DNA of 64,000 nucleotides from Hamiltosporidium tvaerminnensis. Its lineage: Eukaryota > Microsporidia > Dubosqiidae. The stretch spans positions 186,001-250,000 of the forward strand of contig CM061248.1 in the NCBI GenBank assembly GCA_022605425.2, in the 5' to 3' direction. Numbering within the stretch: the first letter of the stretch is position 1; every line of letters starts with the position of its first letter. The notes under the pieces are model-generated. The model was not told the DNA's origin. It saw only the letters and a program-made list of their open reading frames with translations, and ran no database searches. Made by a program: the position numbers and the translations under genes. Positions 21,290 through 32,977 of the stretch are shown piece by piece.

Positions 21290-21985
21290 GCAAGTGTTAT
21301 ATTTGTTTTCATGACATTAACGCAGTTCTAGGTTTAACATAATTAACTGCTACCCCAACTACTCCATCGGTAACCCCTGCGATACCTACTTTCAAAAGCA
21401 TTTCATCTACCAGGTGTGTAGAACCTAGTTACTAGGCGAGGCAGTTGCCCGGAGTTCGTTAATATCCGTTGCATGGGGTGTGATCGAAGCCCCCCTGGGC
21501 TCCCCCAAGACTATGCAGCATTCCCACTTACTCTACACTTTCTAAACCCAATAAAATTCTAGGTAAGATATATTTGCAAGATTTACATGGGGTCTACCTA
21601 GACAGTGCAATGTCATACCAACAGGTATAACCTGCTACTTAGCTCTCCCGGCTTTTAATGGTTTTTATTTTTATATCTCCCAGGCGCTAAGTCTTCTAAC
21701 CCGAATGAGAAAGGCTAGGTTTCCATGCTTTTACATGACAATTACCTACATGTTCAGCTGCAGTCTGCAATCTGGTTACATAAAAAACTACAAATAAATT
21801 TGTAGAGAAAGTTTCTTCATTTCATAGACCTCTTCTACTCATAATAACTCCCATGGAACAACCGAAGATGTAGTATGGTTGTATTTCCACCAAAGATCCA
21901 AACAATGACCTCACACCAGTTTCACACACTCATTGCCAAGCAAAGCTTTTTATGTAGTTATCCTCTCTCCACCAGAATTTTAGAT
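21290..21985 (-). mobile_element. dispersed repeat family A, copy 2 (near full length, inverted)
   Basis: This is the reverse complement of copies at 9775-10470 and 54,126-54,850 along its full length (for example ACGCAGTTCTAGGTTTAACA, ACCAACAGGTATAACCTG, GGCGCTAAGTCTTCTAACCC, CAGTTTCACACACTCATTGC). Differences from the other copies are scattered substitutions and small indels, with no preserved ORF. Confidence 0.8.
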
Positions 21986-23002
21986 TACTTATAATTTATT
22001 TTAATTAAAAAAAATCTGCATCGTTAAAAATCTTTTATTATCTCAAATTCATTAAATGATCTACTATTTTCATAAGAATTTTTTTTCTCAATTGACGAAT
22101 ATTTCATAAAACGTTTCAGAATGACCCAAGTAAAATATTAGATTTTATTTGTATCATATATAACAGATGCTTTTTATTTGCGCTTTTTACACTGTATAAA
22201 GTCTTAAATTTTAATTAGGATTCTACGTTTCCGAAATAATGCATATTTAAATTTCCCATCCTCTTTGGTAAATATTCAGATGCAAGCATGTATAAGATAC
22301 CTTCATACCTTTATTTTATAAAATTTTTAATGGGATTTCTTAACTATTAGAAAAATTAAATTGATTTTAATTTTATTCGCTAATCAAAAAAAATATATTC
22401 CAGCACTTTGAAAATACGAAGCAAAAGTATATCTTGGCACCAACTAGTATACATTTTTATTTGGATTACCCTATAACTGCCATTAATAATATCTTAAGTT
22501 ATTTTTAATAACTTATAAAAATACTAAATGTGTAAAAAAAGATTTTAATGAGTAAGTAATAGATAAAGGTAATCATAATTTAAAACTATTTCTTTTATCA
22601 ACTATATAGGTACACATAGGCTATATTTATAAATTTGAATTATTTAAAAATGAATTATAAGACTATTATTCAAGATTTAAGGATCAATTTTATCGTTATT
22701 TCATCTCTAAAATTTTAAATGTTTTCAATAAACCAAAGTAATTATTAATTCGAACTTTTGATGAAAAGAACAAATTTTTTTAAAAAAAAATTCTCTGGCT
22801 AATGACTATATAAAAGATGTATTGATAACGATTTTAGATGGAATTAGTGGAAATTAAAATGTATTTGAAAATATCATACGAATATCTTGAAATAGAATTT
22901 AAATTTTAAAATTTTTTTTTTTGCATTTTTCCTATTGTTTTAACAATTATCCAAAAGTAATTTATCTGGGAAAAATACTTCGTTACTTTCATTAATAAAG
23001 TT
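21986..23002. other. AT-rich spacer
   Basis: About 1 kb between family A copy 2 and the 3' end of the LRR-like gene. I see nothing coding or repetitive. Confidence 0.5.
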
Positions 23003-25276
23003 TTAAGAGTAAGAATTTTTTTTATACCAGATTTCAAGATAGATTTCATTTAAAAAAGATATCTTTGTATAGAATGATGCATTTTTCGGGATATAACACG
23101 CATAAAAAATCAAATCTTTAAGTTTTCTTAATCTGGAAATAAATTCCAAATCTATTTCTTTTATACTGATTTCATAAAAGTATAATTTTTCAATCTTGTA
23201 TTCCTTAGAATTACAAAATAATTCCGAAAAATATATATTGGATAAATATATTTCAGAGATTTTTAAATTCTTTAGATTAGATAAATTACGAAATGCACCC
23301 GAATCCTTTTTATAGACAATCATATCCTCTAGTGTAAGTTTATATATTCTTTTAAGAAGATTTTTTTCAAATAATTGATTTAAGGAAACTTCAACACGAT
23401 TAAAATCCAAAATCGAATTAAGAATAGATTTTGAATTTAAATTGAATCTCATTTCAAAATAATCTATGAAATAAACAAGAAATTCATTTTTTTGTACAAT
23501 TAATTCTTCAATATACATAATTTGTGTATACGAAGAGATAAATACGATTTCGTTGTAAAATTTAAGGTAGATTTCTCTCAGATTTTTCATAAAAGCTACT
23601 AATACAAAGAAATATCGGCAATTTTTATCATTTTTAGGACTGAAGCTAAAATATTTTACAGATTTATTATTTAGCTTGATATCATTTCCGATAAATAGTT
23701 CCGAATTATTTATAGTCAAACTTTCAAGCTCAGTTATGTTAAAAATATCTTTTAAAAAGTTAGGATCGATTTCAGAATCTTTGATTATAATTTCTTTAAT
23801 ATTCTTTTCAATTTGCATGTCTTTAATTAAAAACTGTTTCAACTTTAATTTATTTAAGGTAATTGAAATATTATGAAAATCACCATTAGATTCATAAAAA
23901 CATCCGAATCCGCAAAATTCATATGTTAGGTTTAATGATTCAAAAATTTTAACATTTTCTTCAATTTGATTCATTTCAAACAAATTAGAATATAAATTCT
24001 TGACCTTTTCATCTGTATTTTCATACCAACGATTAGTATTTTTCATCGAAAAAATTTGAGTTTCTTCTTCTCCCTGTTGTGAATTCATTATAATATCTTT
24101 AACACTATCAATTTTCAAGATTATATTCTCGTTTTTGATTTTATTTATATCATATATCATACAACCATCAAAAAATATATATTCGTTGAGAATGATTAAA
24201 TGTTCTGTTATTTTTAAATCTTGATTTATATACGTGTCAAGAAAAATGATTTTTTTTGGATTCAAAATTTTCAAAAAATTATTAAGAGATATAATTAGCT
24301 TATCATATATCGAAAGTTTATAAAATACGATTTCTTCGATTTTCTTTTTAATATTTTGTAAAAAGAAATAAAGTGCATTCTCATTTTTCTCTTTAAAATT
24401 ATATATATGCAAATACTTTATGTTAAAAGTGTTTAGAAACAAGATAAATAAATTTTTACAATTCAAATTTTCCGATACTTTTTGAAAAATAAAAGAAAAA
24501 TTTTCGTCATTTAGTATCCAAAGATCCTCATCGTCACCGTTGTATAACATTTCATATATATACTGATGAAATGTTGGCATTTCTTCCAAGAAGAATGACG
24601 AAAAATTTTCAATTTCAGCAAAAAAAATTTCTAAATATTTTTGTGATATAATTTTTAAAAATTCTTCAGAAAATATTTCTTGCTTTGAAAAGTGAAATGA
24701 AACTTTATATAAATCGAAATATTCTATATCTTTAGATTGTGATAAAGAAAATAAAATTATTTTAATTGAATTGTGGAGGTTATTATCATCTCCCACTCTT
24801 AAATATTCCAAAAAATATAATATACTGTAGAATTTGTTAATCGTCATTTCTCTTTTTGGTAAATAATACGACATTAGAAAATCCAAAAAATATAAAAACT
24901 CGAATTTTTGAATATGGTTGCACAGAAATATTTCTCTATCTGTATTTTTACTGATAAATGTATCGATTATATCAAATTTTATGCCGATTTTTTCTATATC
25001 TTGTAAAGTATACTTAATATAATTTCTATTTGTAATTCTTTTAAATAATTGACTGTTTTGTTCAATGCCCGGGGTTTTAGCATACATATCTCGTCTTATA
25101 TCACACATATACTGATATTTCATTTTTTTTGCATTCAGAGAGTTATCTGTATTTTGATGATCTACTAAGTAGAATATAACATTCTGTTGACTGGAATAAC
25201 ATAAAAACATTGAAGTAAAAAGACTTAAATCAAAATACAAAGAATAACGTCGAGAAAGGCTAGAAAAATTCCACAT
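23003..25276 (-). CDS. LRR-like secreted-family protein, 757 aa
   Basis: A long intact ORF with ATG at 25,276. Residues about 14-30 (LYFDLSLFTSMFLCYSS) form a hydrophobic N-terminal segment consistent with a signal peptide or anchor. The body is rich in Leu, Ile, Phe and Asn, with irregular leucine-rich-repeat-like periodicity (FRNLSNLKNLKISEIYLSNI, LEFISRLRKLKDLIFYAC) in the last 250 residues. It is clearly paralogous to the 773-aa protein at 33,678-35,999: both share an MTIxKFYSILYFLEYxRV segment and a KVSFHFSKQ segment in the first third. A dead third copy lies at 13,210-15,480. Large LRR-like families with signal peptides are known in microsporidia and are thought to act at the host interface. 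That role is an inference here. Confidence 0.8.
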   Translation of the reverse strand: MWNFSSLSRRYSLYFDLSLFTSMFLCYSSQQNVIFYLVDHQNTDNSLNAKKMKYQYMCDIRRDMYAKTPGIEQNSQLFKRITNRNYIKYTLQDIEKIGIKFDIIDTFISKNTDREIFLCNHIQKFEFLYFLDFLMSYYLPKREMTINKFYSILYFLEYLRVGDDNNLHNSIKIILFSLSQSKDIEYFDLYKVSFHFSKQEIFSEEFLKIISQKYLEIFFAEIENFSSFFLEEMPTFHQYIYEMLYNGDDEDLWILNDENFSFIFQKVSENLNCKNLFILFLNTFNIKYLHIYNFKEKNENALYFFLQNIKKKIEEIVFYKLSIYDKLIISLNNFLKILNPKKIIFLDTYINQDLKITEHLIILNEYIFFDGCMIYDINKIKNENIILKIDSVKDIIMNSQQGEEETQIFSMKNTNRWYENTDEKVKNLYSNLFEMNQIEENVKIFESLNLTYEFCGFGCFYESNGDFHNISITLNKLKLKQFLIKDMQIEKNIKEIIIKDSEIDPNFLKDIFNITELESLTINNSELFIGNDIKLNNKSVKYFSFSPKNDKNCRYFFVLVAFMKNLREIYLKFYNEIVFISSYTQIMYIEELIVQKNEFLVYFIDYFEMRFNLNSKSILNSILDFNRVEVSLNQLFEKNLLKRIYKLTLEDMIVYKKDSGAFRNLSNLKNLKISEIYLSNIYFSELFCNSKEYKIEKLYFYEISIKEIDLEFISRLRKLKDLIFYACYIPKNASFYTKISFLNEIYLEIWYKKNSYS

Positions 25277-26029
25277 AGCGGTTAAGAATTTTTTGTTTAT
25301 ATAGTTTTTTTACAAATTTACTACTTTAATCTTTATTGTTTTTTAAAGATGAATAGAATACCAAAGAATAAGAAAAAGATGATAGATGTCATAAATTTTA
25401 TTCAAGCAGAAACAGATAATTTAAAAGTGTAGACTTCATTAAACTAATAGTATTGTTTTACAATATTTTATTTGTTCTAATATTAGCTGTATCAAGCGGG
25501 ATTTGAAATAAATTTTTCTTTAAAAGTTTCTTAATTATAAAAAACGTTGCCTTTTTTATACGCTGTACTATATCAACAAATATTTATCGGTATACTTTTA
25601 GATTTTTTTGTTCTATGACTATTATTTGCGAAAATCTAGATCACTCTTATTTTAAAAATGATATTTGATTTTTATGACAATCAGATTTCTAGTAATAATT
25701 TTCTTAGAGTAGTTATAAAAACAAAAAATACACATCTAATAGTCTAAGATAGGTTCAAATTCTCTGTATCTTCATATTTAAAGTATTCTGCTATATATAA
25801 ATTACTGATTCATAAAAAAAACATCGCAAGCTAGCATACAAGTATATTTTGATTATATATTTTCAAATACGTGAATTTTTTTTTGTATAATTTTGTTCTT
25901 AAATAAAATTTATTTCCATAGATTTATTTCTCTCTAAACAATAGATTTCATATAACATTTTTTCATCAAAAAAATTCCATATTATATTAACTCTAAGATT
26001 ATTTAATCGTATATTTTTTAAGAAGGTGA
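25277..26029. other. AT-rich spacer upstream of the LRR-like gene
   Basis: No ORF, RNA gene or recognised repeat. Confidence 0.45.
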
Positions 26030-26600
26030 CATTTCCATATAATTTTATGAAATCAATACAGTTGGGTTGCCATAGATAACTGCACCACCAACACTATGTT
26101 AGTGTCTTTTAAGATAACCAAATCCCAAGGTTTTTCATCTACACTTTTGCAGCACCCATTTATAGAGCAGGCAATGTCTTGTGTTTGTTGATTCTGTTGC
26201 AAAATGCAGAATCTAAGATTCAAATCTAGTTTGGGCTCCTAAAGTCAAACATCCTTTTTACTTATTCTACACTTCACGAACCGAATATATTTCCAGCTAA
26301 GATGTATACATATAGTTCGGTAACTTAAAAGGGTCTATTAAAGCTAGAATGCATATATACATGTAAGACTATATGCTTAAGACTTCTGATTTTCTAAAGG
26401 GTATGTTTCTGTATCCCATAGGCGCTAGGTGTTCTGTCACGAGTAAGAAAGGCTAGGTTTTCATGCCTTAAAATAGCAATTACATATACTTTCAGCAGTA
26501 TTTTACAACACAAATACAATAAAAATGCAAACTTGTTTGCAAAAAATTTCAAAGTTTATAGACATCCCTTCCTACGAATCCTATGTAAAAACCAAAATTT
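26030..26600 (-). mobile_element. dispersed repeat family A, degenerate copy
   Basis: Partial matches in family order on the minus strand: CCACCAACACTATGTTAG, CTATAAATAGGTGC-type text near 26,150, AGGCGCTAGGTGTTCT, AGAAAGGCTAGGTTTTCATGC and ACATATACTTTCAGCAG. The copy is strongly diverged and lacks both ends. Confidence 0.55.
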
Positions 26601-27479
26601 TAGTGAACAGTAAGTAATTCATCAAAAATTCAAACATTTTTATATGCTAATTTCGCTCAATGATTTACAAGTAAATGGTTATAATGCAATTATTATTCCT
26701 CTACAGCAGTGCTTCTTAACCTTTTGAATGTGCCGCATCCTCTTGAATCTAAAAATTGGTTTCCGCACCTCCAATGAAAATGTGTTTCAATTTTGCAAAT
26801 TTTTGTTTATTTAAAAATAATGTATATACTAAATATCAAATACTTAAAACTATTATTTTATCCAATGAATACACTGTTGGTGCTTGTTTATTATAATCTT
26901 CGCAAGCGAAGCTTTTTTTTAAGGAGACGCGTGTAAGTCAACAGTTACATTTAAGCGATTTTTCGCTTTAGTTTTTATGTTCAAAGTGAGAAAATTCATA
27001 TCACACAAGTAAGTGGCAGCAAAGATTAGAAATAAACTTGATGATTATTTTGCCAACTTTGGATAAAGTTGTGTCTGTGTATAAGAATTGTTGTACTTCC
27101 AGATGTTCTATTCCATTATAATATGACCACTGTCCCCCATTTCAATAATATCGTCTTTTTCACACATCACTATCATCCATCAAATTTAGGTTATAAAGAA
27201 ACAGATTCAGTATTCATTTCGAGTTTTGGTAATATCTCTAGTAAAAAAAATATACATTTAATGATTGACTCAATAATTTGAAATGCATTGCAATCTTGGT
27301 AAAATGTTTTTTTTTATTTTCTACAACAATTTCATCAAGCAAGGGGAGTTTACAAAACTTCCAAGTTCAACTCGACCGACCCAAATTTCTAGTTTTTCAA
27401 TAAATATATAGAGTATTACTTACTTAATTATTTTTGTACTAAATTCTTGGATTGATACGTTCAATTTGTTAAGTGGTTG

Positions 27480-27920
27480 ATATATGTGCTAATAGGCTCG
27501 GAAAAGAATATCCCTCTTACTCTCAAAATTATTTACTAAATCATTGTTTCGACCAGTCCGTAACTGAACAATTTCATCCCGTAATTCAAAAACTCGACTA
27601 AGCATACAGTCTTTAGAAGGCCATGTATTTTGGGGCGATATAAAATATCGATATGACAGCATCAATTTCTTCGCACCGAAAAATGGGATAATTAGAAGCT
27701 CGTCCACAAGTATATTATAATATGTTATTTCGGAGATCAGTGGTTATTTTAAAGGTTCGCAAAGTTTTTAAGGTAAGTGCATGGCTAAGAAACATGCAAT
27801 GTGATTTTTTACTCTGCAGTAATTCCCTTTTCACGTGGGAAAAACACAAAATGTTTCCCTAACATTGCCGGAGCTCTATCAGTACATACTGAGCCTATCA
27901 CATCTAAAAGTAACAAAAAT
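27480..27920 (-). pseudogene. hAT transposase fragments
   Basis: Near 27,900-27,845 the minus strand reads GSVCTDRAPAMLGKHFV, matching the CTDGAPAMxG motif (the catalytic Asp region) of ZBED5/SCAND3-like hAT transposases. Near 27,640-27,590 it reads CMLSRVFELRDEIVQL, the VLSRVFELR motif of the same group. The pieces are in broken frames and no full-length transposase can be read. Confidence 0.72.
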
Positions 27921-28616
27921 TTAAAAAAAAGTTATGTGATAAAAAACACAATTCCCTCGATTTCAACTTTAGTAGCTCACAAAATGTATTTTCCTTATCC
28001 TTTGTTTTTCTTTTGAGTATAATATCGCACAAATACTTGCAGCTGGCTAAAATTTTACCATCACTGACACATTTTTTTGTAAATTTATCATTAGAGTACT
28101 TACTTGTATTCTATATATTATCTATAGTATAACACCAATTATTAAGATCTTGAATTCTTCATCGAATTATCTATTTGATAATGTAATATTTTGGATTATA
28201 TTATATATCTTTGGAATTTAATAATATTGTAGCTATTATTAATGCTCAAGGTTTTATCAATTCTACAGATCTAGAGTTGCGTTTTTTTTCTTTGCATATA
28301 AATATGCCAATTGAAAAGAAGCCTCTAACAAGGGCTTTTAACTTGCAGAATCGCATAATTTTGGGAATGTACCATGAGAATCAAATCGATTATTTTTTGG
28401 CCTCAAACTGGCTATGATATGCGTATCTTTATGACCACGCAGATTGTTAAAATGCTTTGATATCTTTGATGGTTTGAGATTGCTGTTTGAAAATATCTTA
28501 GAACATAAAATCTAGTGAGACAGTTGTATCCTACCTTCTTTTTTCTATTCTACAAGTGAATTCATAAGCACCATGCCTATTGTTTCATTGACGTTTTTTT
28601 GACAATATAGATTTTC

Positions 28617-28844
28617 ATCAGTTCCGGGCGCAATAGCCCTGGCATCCCTTGTTAATACCACCCACTGGTCTTTTTCAGGTGGGTTTGTTAACTTTTTCAG
28701 GTTTAGTAACAAGGTGCTTTTAAAAGAAGAGCTGTTAGCTCTACGCTTAACCCCAACCACGAGGGCCAGACCCTTTTAGTCGCCTCTTACGACAAGCAGA
28801 GAATACATCAAGCCAATTCTGCACCCTCTATGGTGGGGAATTAC
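28617..28844 (+). mobile_element. dispersed repeat family B, copy 3 (nested in hAT)
   Basis: It has the landmarks ATAGCCCTGGCATCCC, TTAATACCACCCAC, GGTGGGTTTGTTAAC, AGTAACAAGGTGCTTTTAAA, TAGCTCTACGCTTAACCC, TCGCCTCTTACGACAAGCAG and TATGGTGGGGAA. Its position inside the hAT remnant means the B insertion came after the hAT insertion. Confidence 0.75.
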
Positions 28845-29337
28845 AAGACTTTATTCACAAATAATGATAAAAGTCTTAATTGTACTATGAATATAATATC
28901 CCTTCGGCTTAAGTCAGTGATCCATCAGGAATGTAAAATCGGTAAGAAATATTGACAATTGAAAATAGAAATGCGTTCAACGTATTAGTTTCAAAGACGT
29001 TTCGCGACTAAGTAGCGAAAATGTTATAGTAGACTCAGACAGTGAGAAAGAGAAAAGGCGGTCTCGTATTTAGTAGCGATCTGCCTAATTCGCTTATACA
29101 CACCTGAATAACAAAGACTATAACTTCCTTCGTGTATGTGTAGTGATCTTAAGTATAGCTACGAAATATTTTATCACATATTTTTTTTTACTTTATTTTA
29201 GTCTTAGCATATTTGTATTTTGTTGCAAAAAACTCATAATTATAATTTCCGAATTTACTTAAGCTTTTGATATGGGGTTCTCCTGCCCCCTACAAAATAC
29301 CTCCATGCACTCCTGGTTTAAAACCACTGCTCTAGTT

Positions 29338-30560
29338 CATGCCATTCACTAAAAAATATAAATTTATTGTATCTCAATTATTTTTTATTTAGCTATCTAA
29401 AACACAAATTGATTATAATTTGGATCAGAGGCCTCTAAACTAAGTACTGCGGCAGCTGTCCGGAATTCTCATGAATTTTGTTCGTCACAATGTTTTGTTA
29501 ATTGGCTAAAAAAATTAAAAAATATATGCCAAAAGCAATTACAATTATAGATGATTTTTATTATGCCTTTGTAATAGAAAGAAAATTTAGTTAGTTTTCA
29601 ACATTTAGTTTAAAGACCATTTTAATGTTTTATTATTTTATTCTAAAAACTCAAAAAAAATAACAAAAAACCATTTACATAATTTAATATTGATTAGATT
29701 GATAGTTGAGATTTTCACTATTGATTAACGAAATTTTGGATTAATTTACCTGAAGAAATTATATATAACTGCATCAAGTGTTTATCTGTTAATTTTGATT
29801 TGTAAATACATTGTGTATAATTCATTTTAGAAAATGTTTGTTTACTCAGTTTGGTAGAGTAAAGGCGAATATAAAACCCCAATTAAATTTATAAACATTA
29901 TTGAATTGTAAAGCAGAAAGGCTCTTATAAAATTCCAGTAATTAATTTAAAAAAAATTATTAAGAACATTTTTTTTGAACATCTGCAAGAAACTTCAAAA
30001 CTTGATTCAAAAATATAGAATGGCCATAGAAGAAATATTTTTTGAAAAGCTAGTATAAATCAATGATTTCTTGACTCTCGTGACTTTTTTAGAGATCAAT
30101 ATTATCCGTAAGCTAAACAGCAACCCCTATTTAAATAAAAAAAACTTAGAGTCATTTATTATTCATTTAACCTACGTACTATTATGCAATACAACCCTGA
30201 ACATTTAGAGAACATTTTATTACAAGAGAAAACTAACTTTCTATAATCCACGAACCCATTTTAACTCACATTTTTATAAAAAAAATATATTTTTCGAATT
30301 CGTCCCCGAGAGTCTCAATATATTTCACTAGGGAAGAATTTTTTCAGAAAAATGCAATTTAGCATTGTATTTAAATAAAATATCAATGTTTTAATGAGTT
30401 AGAATAACTAACTAGTCTAGAAATACAAGCAAAATCTGTATTTTGATAAAAAAAATTCCATTTTAACGAAGTAGAAGAATCTAAAGGGATAAATTCAATC
30501 AAATATCTACCCTTTAATGTACAATTTAATCGCCTAAAATAATATATTTTATAACTAAAT
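29338..30560. other. AT-rich spacer
   Basis: About 1.2 kb with no ORF, RNA or repeat recognised, up to the stop codon of the GTPase gene. Confidence 0.5.
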
Positions 30561-30565
30561 TTAAT

Positions 30566-31387
30566 TTATTTATTTGCTATAATTTTTGACAACAACCATT
30601 CAAATCCATTCCTAACATTTTTACCAGTTAAAGCAGATGTATAAATAAACCGTACATCACCATACTTATCATACCTACTCTCTTCTTCCTTAAAACCAAC
30701 CAAATCACATTTATTACCCATAACTACAATCGGTACATTCTCTAATTCCACATCATTTACAATCTCTTCAAGTAATTCTTCATATTTTCTATTATCAGAT
30801 AAATCATAAACAAATACAACACCATCTACCTTTTCATAGTAAGATGACCAATATTTCCTGAATAAAGATTGACCACCAACATCTACTATTGTTAAGGTAT
30901 AGATATCATTACAATCTAAATTTTGAACCAAATTTTCTTCTATACTTTGATATATTTCTTGTTCTCTACAATCTTGGATAGTTTCTTGTATATTTTTCTT
31001 TAAATTCATATTTTTTATTTCTCCTTCCATACCCATACCTCTTTTACTTATATCTTCCATACCCATCTCTCTTTTACTTATATCTTCCACACCCATCTCT
31101 TCCACACCCATCCTTTCTACGCCCATCCCTTCCATATCTCCCTCTTTATTACAACAAACACTATTCTTAAATCTTTCTACATCCAACTGATCAGTAAATA
31201 ATTTCCTTCTAAAAAAATACTCAACACTAAATAAAGAATATCCAAACGTAGGAACAACATCACAAATACTTTTACCAAACATTTTATACAACAAACTTGT
31301 CTTCCCACAATTATCTAATCCTATTATTAACACCTTTATATTTTTGTTATTTTTTATTATTTTATTTATCAATCGTTGTATTGTCAT
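30566..31387 (-). CDS. ARF/ARL-family small GTPase with a repetitive insertion
   Basis: The 273-aa protein has the motifs of an ARF-like GTPase. The P-loop is GLDNCGKTS near residues 23-31, switch I is PTFGYS near 46-51, and switch II is DVGGQ in IVDVGGQSLFRKYWSSYYEK near residue 170. The base-recognition motif NKCD lies near 230, followed by TSAL. Typical family members are about 180 aa; the extra about 90 residues lie between switch I and switch II and include a 10-residue repeat of the MGMEDISKR type. There is no Gly2, so N-myristoylation is not expected; this and the sequence suggest the ARL2/ARL3 side of the family, but the exact subfamily is uncertain. The ATG is preceded by CCC two bases upstream. 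Confidence 0.82.
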   Translation of the reverse strand: MTIQRLINKIIKNNKNIKVLIIGLDNCGKTSLLYKMFGKSICDVVPTFGYSLFSVEYFFRRKLFTDQLDVERFKNSVCCNKEGDMEGMGVERMGVEEMGVEDISKREMGMEDISKRGMGMEGEIKNMNLKKNIQETIQDCREQEIYQSIEENLVQNLDCNDIYTLTIVDVGGQSLFRKYWSSYYEKVDGVVFVYDLSDNRKYEELLEEIVNDVELENVPIVVMGNKCDLVGFKEEESRYDKYGDVRFIYTSALTGKNVRNGFEWLLSKIIANK

Positions 31388-31389
31388 AT

Positions 31390-31392
31390 GGG
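31390..31392 (-). promoter_or_regulatory. CCC start-proximal motif
   Basis: On the minus strand the sequence GCCCATATG places CCC two bases before the ATG of the GTPase gene, the arrangement described for microsporidian starts. Confidence 0.45.
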
Positions 31393-31459
31393 CTGTACTT
31401 TATAATGTATATATGTCTTATTCTCTATATAAAAACTTAATTATCTTAAAATAAAAATT

Positions 31460-32967
31460 TTATTTAATAAAATTTTGGGTTAAAATATTTTAACATTTTT
31501 ATATGTTTTCTTCTACCTCTTTAACCACTACTGTCTCTTCTTCCAAATCTGACTCTTCATTTATGTTATTGGTCGATTCCTGTAAAGTGGTTCTCCTTGT
31601 GAAATAAGGGGTGCATTATTTTTTGTTTTTAAAATTTTAACACAATCTTCCTCTCTCTTCGCTTCTTTTAAAGGGGGTGTTGGTTACTCATGCATCTCTG
31701 ATCTCATAATAACACCCCATTGACGCTCTCTCCCAGCTCTCTTCGGCATTTAGTCCTGACTCAAGTCCTCTTCGTCGATCAAAGGAAATTGTTTCGACCG
31801 TCTTCTTAAGTACTATAGATTAAACGTGTGCCTCTATATTCATGGGTATTTCTAGTCTTTTAAGGTGTAATCTATGGTATTTTGTCACAATACCGTCCCA
31901 GGTCATCACATAAGGGATTATCTCAACACTACACTTATAAATAAGACCTAACTCATTGGCTAGCAGGTCATACTTGCTAAGTTTTTCAGTTTCAACTATT
32001 TGAAGTGAATCTTGGGAAGTGATTCCTACTTCAATGAGTGTTATCATATTCTTCTTCTTATCTAAAATATATATGTCGAGTCTGTTATTCCGAATTTTAA
32101 CATCAGTTTTTATTCTGGTGTTCACTCTTATCTCTGCGTACTCATTATCAAGAATTTCTTGAACTGAGTGACTCCTAATTCGTTTTGAAGACTTAAACTT
32201 ATATCTATTTAGGAGAAATAAGTGTAGGCATCTAACCACTTCATTATGCCGTCTGGTGTAGTCATGGCCTAGCATTTTTTCGCATCGAGTTGCTAGATAA
32301 TCTACAGTCTTACCAGATTTATTGAAGCGTTGACACACACCATCTGCTCCCCAGAATACATTTCTATCCTGGATATAGCAGAACACAGCTTCATTTCGTG
32401 GCCTAATATTTCCTCTCTTTAGCCATCTTGAAGAGTCACTAACACTCACAAGCTCATTTTTTCTTGCATTATATAACTTTGAATGGAGTTTTCGTTTTTC
32501 TATTTCGTTATATAGTTTTGCAAGTTGAGCTTCTTCTAAAATTTTCTTAGTGACTTCTTCTACTAACCTGTATTTTAGTTTTAAGAAGCCTTTTATTAGT
32601 GCAAGATGGGTTTTATTATTATTCTCCACCTTGAGGATTGCTGCTCGTCTAGTTGATATTTCTTTACTTTTTTCCAGACAATCCAAGAGTTGTAGAAGCA
32701 TATGTTCACTTCGCAGCTCAACACTATGTAGGCTCTTCCAAGTTCTGTTATAGGAAGATACAAACGCTCTTTACATTCTGGGCGGATATGTATCTTATTC
32801 TTCACCAACACCGCACGCACTGCATCATCTAACTTAGAGAAGCCAGCCGGTTCAAGTCGAAGTACTCCTATGTGGTAGTTGATTAACGATATCGCATGTT
32901 GATTGATTGCAGAAAATAAATTTTTTGCATTTAATCTAGTGTGACAAAGTCTTTCAACTCTTGATAT
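31460..32967 (-). mobile_element. REL-type non-LTR retrotransposon, 5'-truncated copy 3
   Basis: This matches the 3' 1.5 kb of the long copies at 39.1-42.9 and 50.5-54.1 kb and stops abruptly near 32,967, as expected from incomplete reverse transcription. The 3' end on the minus strand reads TAACCCAAAATTTTATTAAA TAA. A 10-bp word AATAAAAATT flanks both sides (31,450-31,459 and 32,968-32,977), a possible target duplication, although in AT-rich DNA this could be chance. Confidence 0.85.
31820..32701 (-). pseudogene. retrotransposon C-terminal region with restriction-like endonuclease, 5'-truncated
   Basis: A 293-codon open frame covers the end of the retroelement polyprotein. It contains the TRCEKMLGHDYTRRHNEVVRC segment with Cys/His spacing of the family's zinc knuckle. 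A PD-(D/E)xK-type endonuclease follows: NRLDIYILDKKK (R-x-D, where the sister copies read RPD) then LIEVGITSQD (the E-x-x core), as in R2/R4/NeSL-clade elements. No reverse transcriptase is present upstream, so it is a truncated remnant, although this part is less damaged than in the two long copies. Beyond its stop the acidic tail continues only in relic form. Confidence 0.8.
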
Positions 32968-32977
32968 AATAAAAATT

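Larger units (their letters stand above)
26707..29329 (-). mobile_element. decayed hAT DNA transposon (ZBED5/SCAND3-like group)
   Basis: The left end CAGTGCTTCTTAACC and the reverse complement of the right end, CAGTGGTTTTAAACC, form the short imperfect inverted repeats typical of hAT elements. The flanking 8-mers CTCTACAG and CTCTAGTT agree at five leading bases and may be an eroded target duplication. Fragments of a minus-strand transposase lie inside. A family B repeat is nested at 28,617-28,844. The whole is about 2.6 kb and long dead. Confidence 0.75.
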
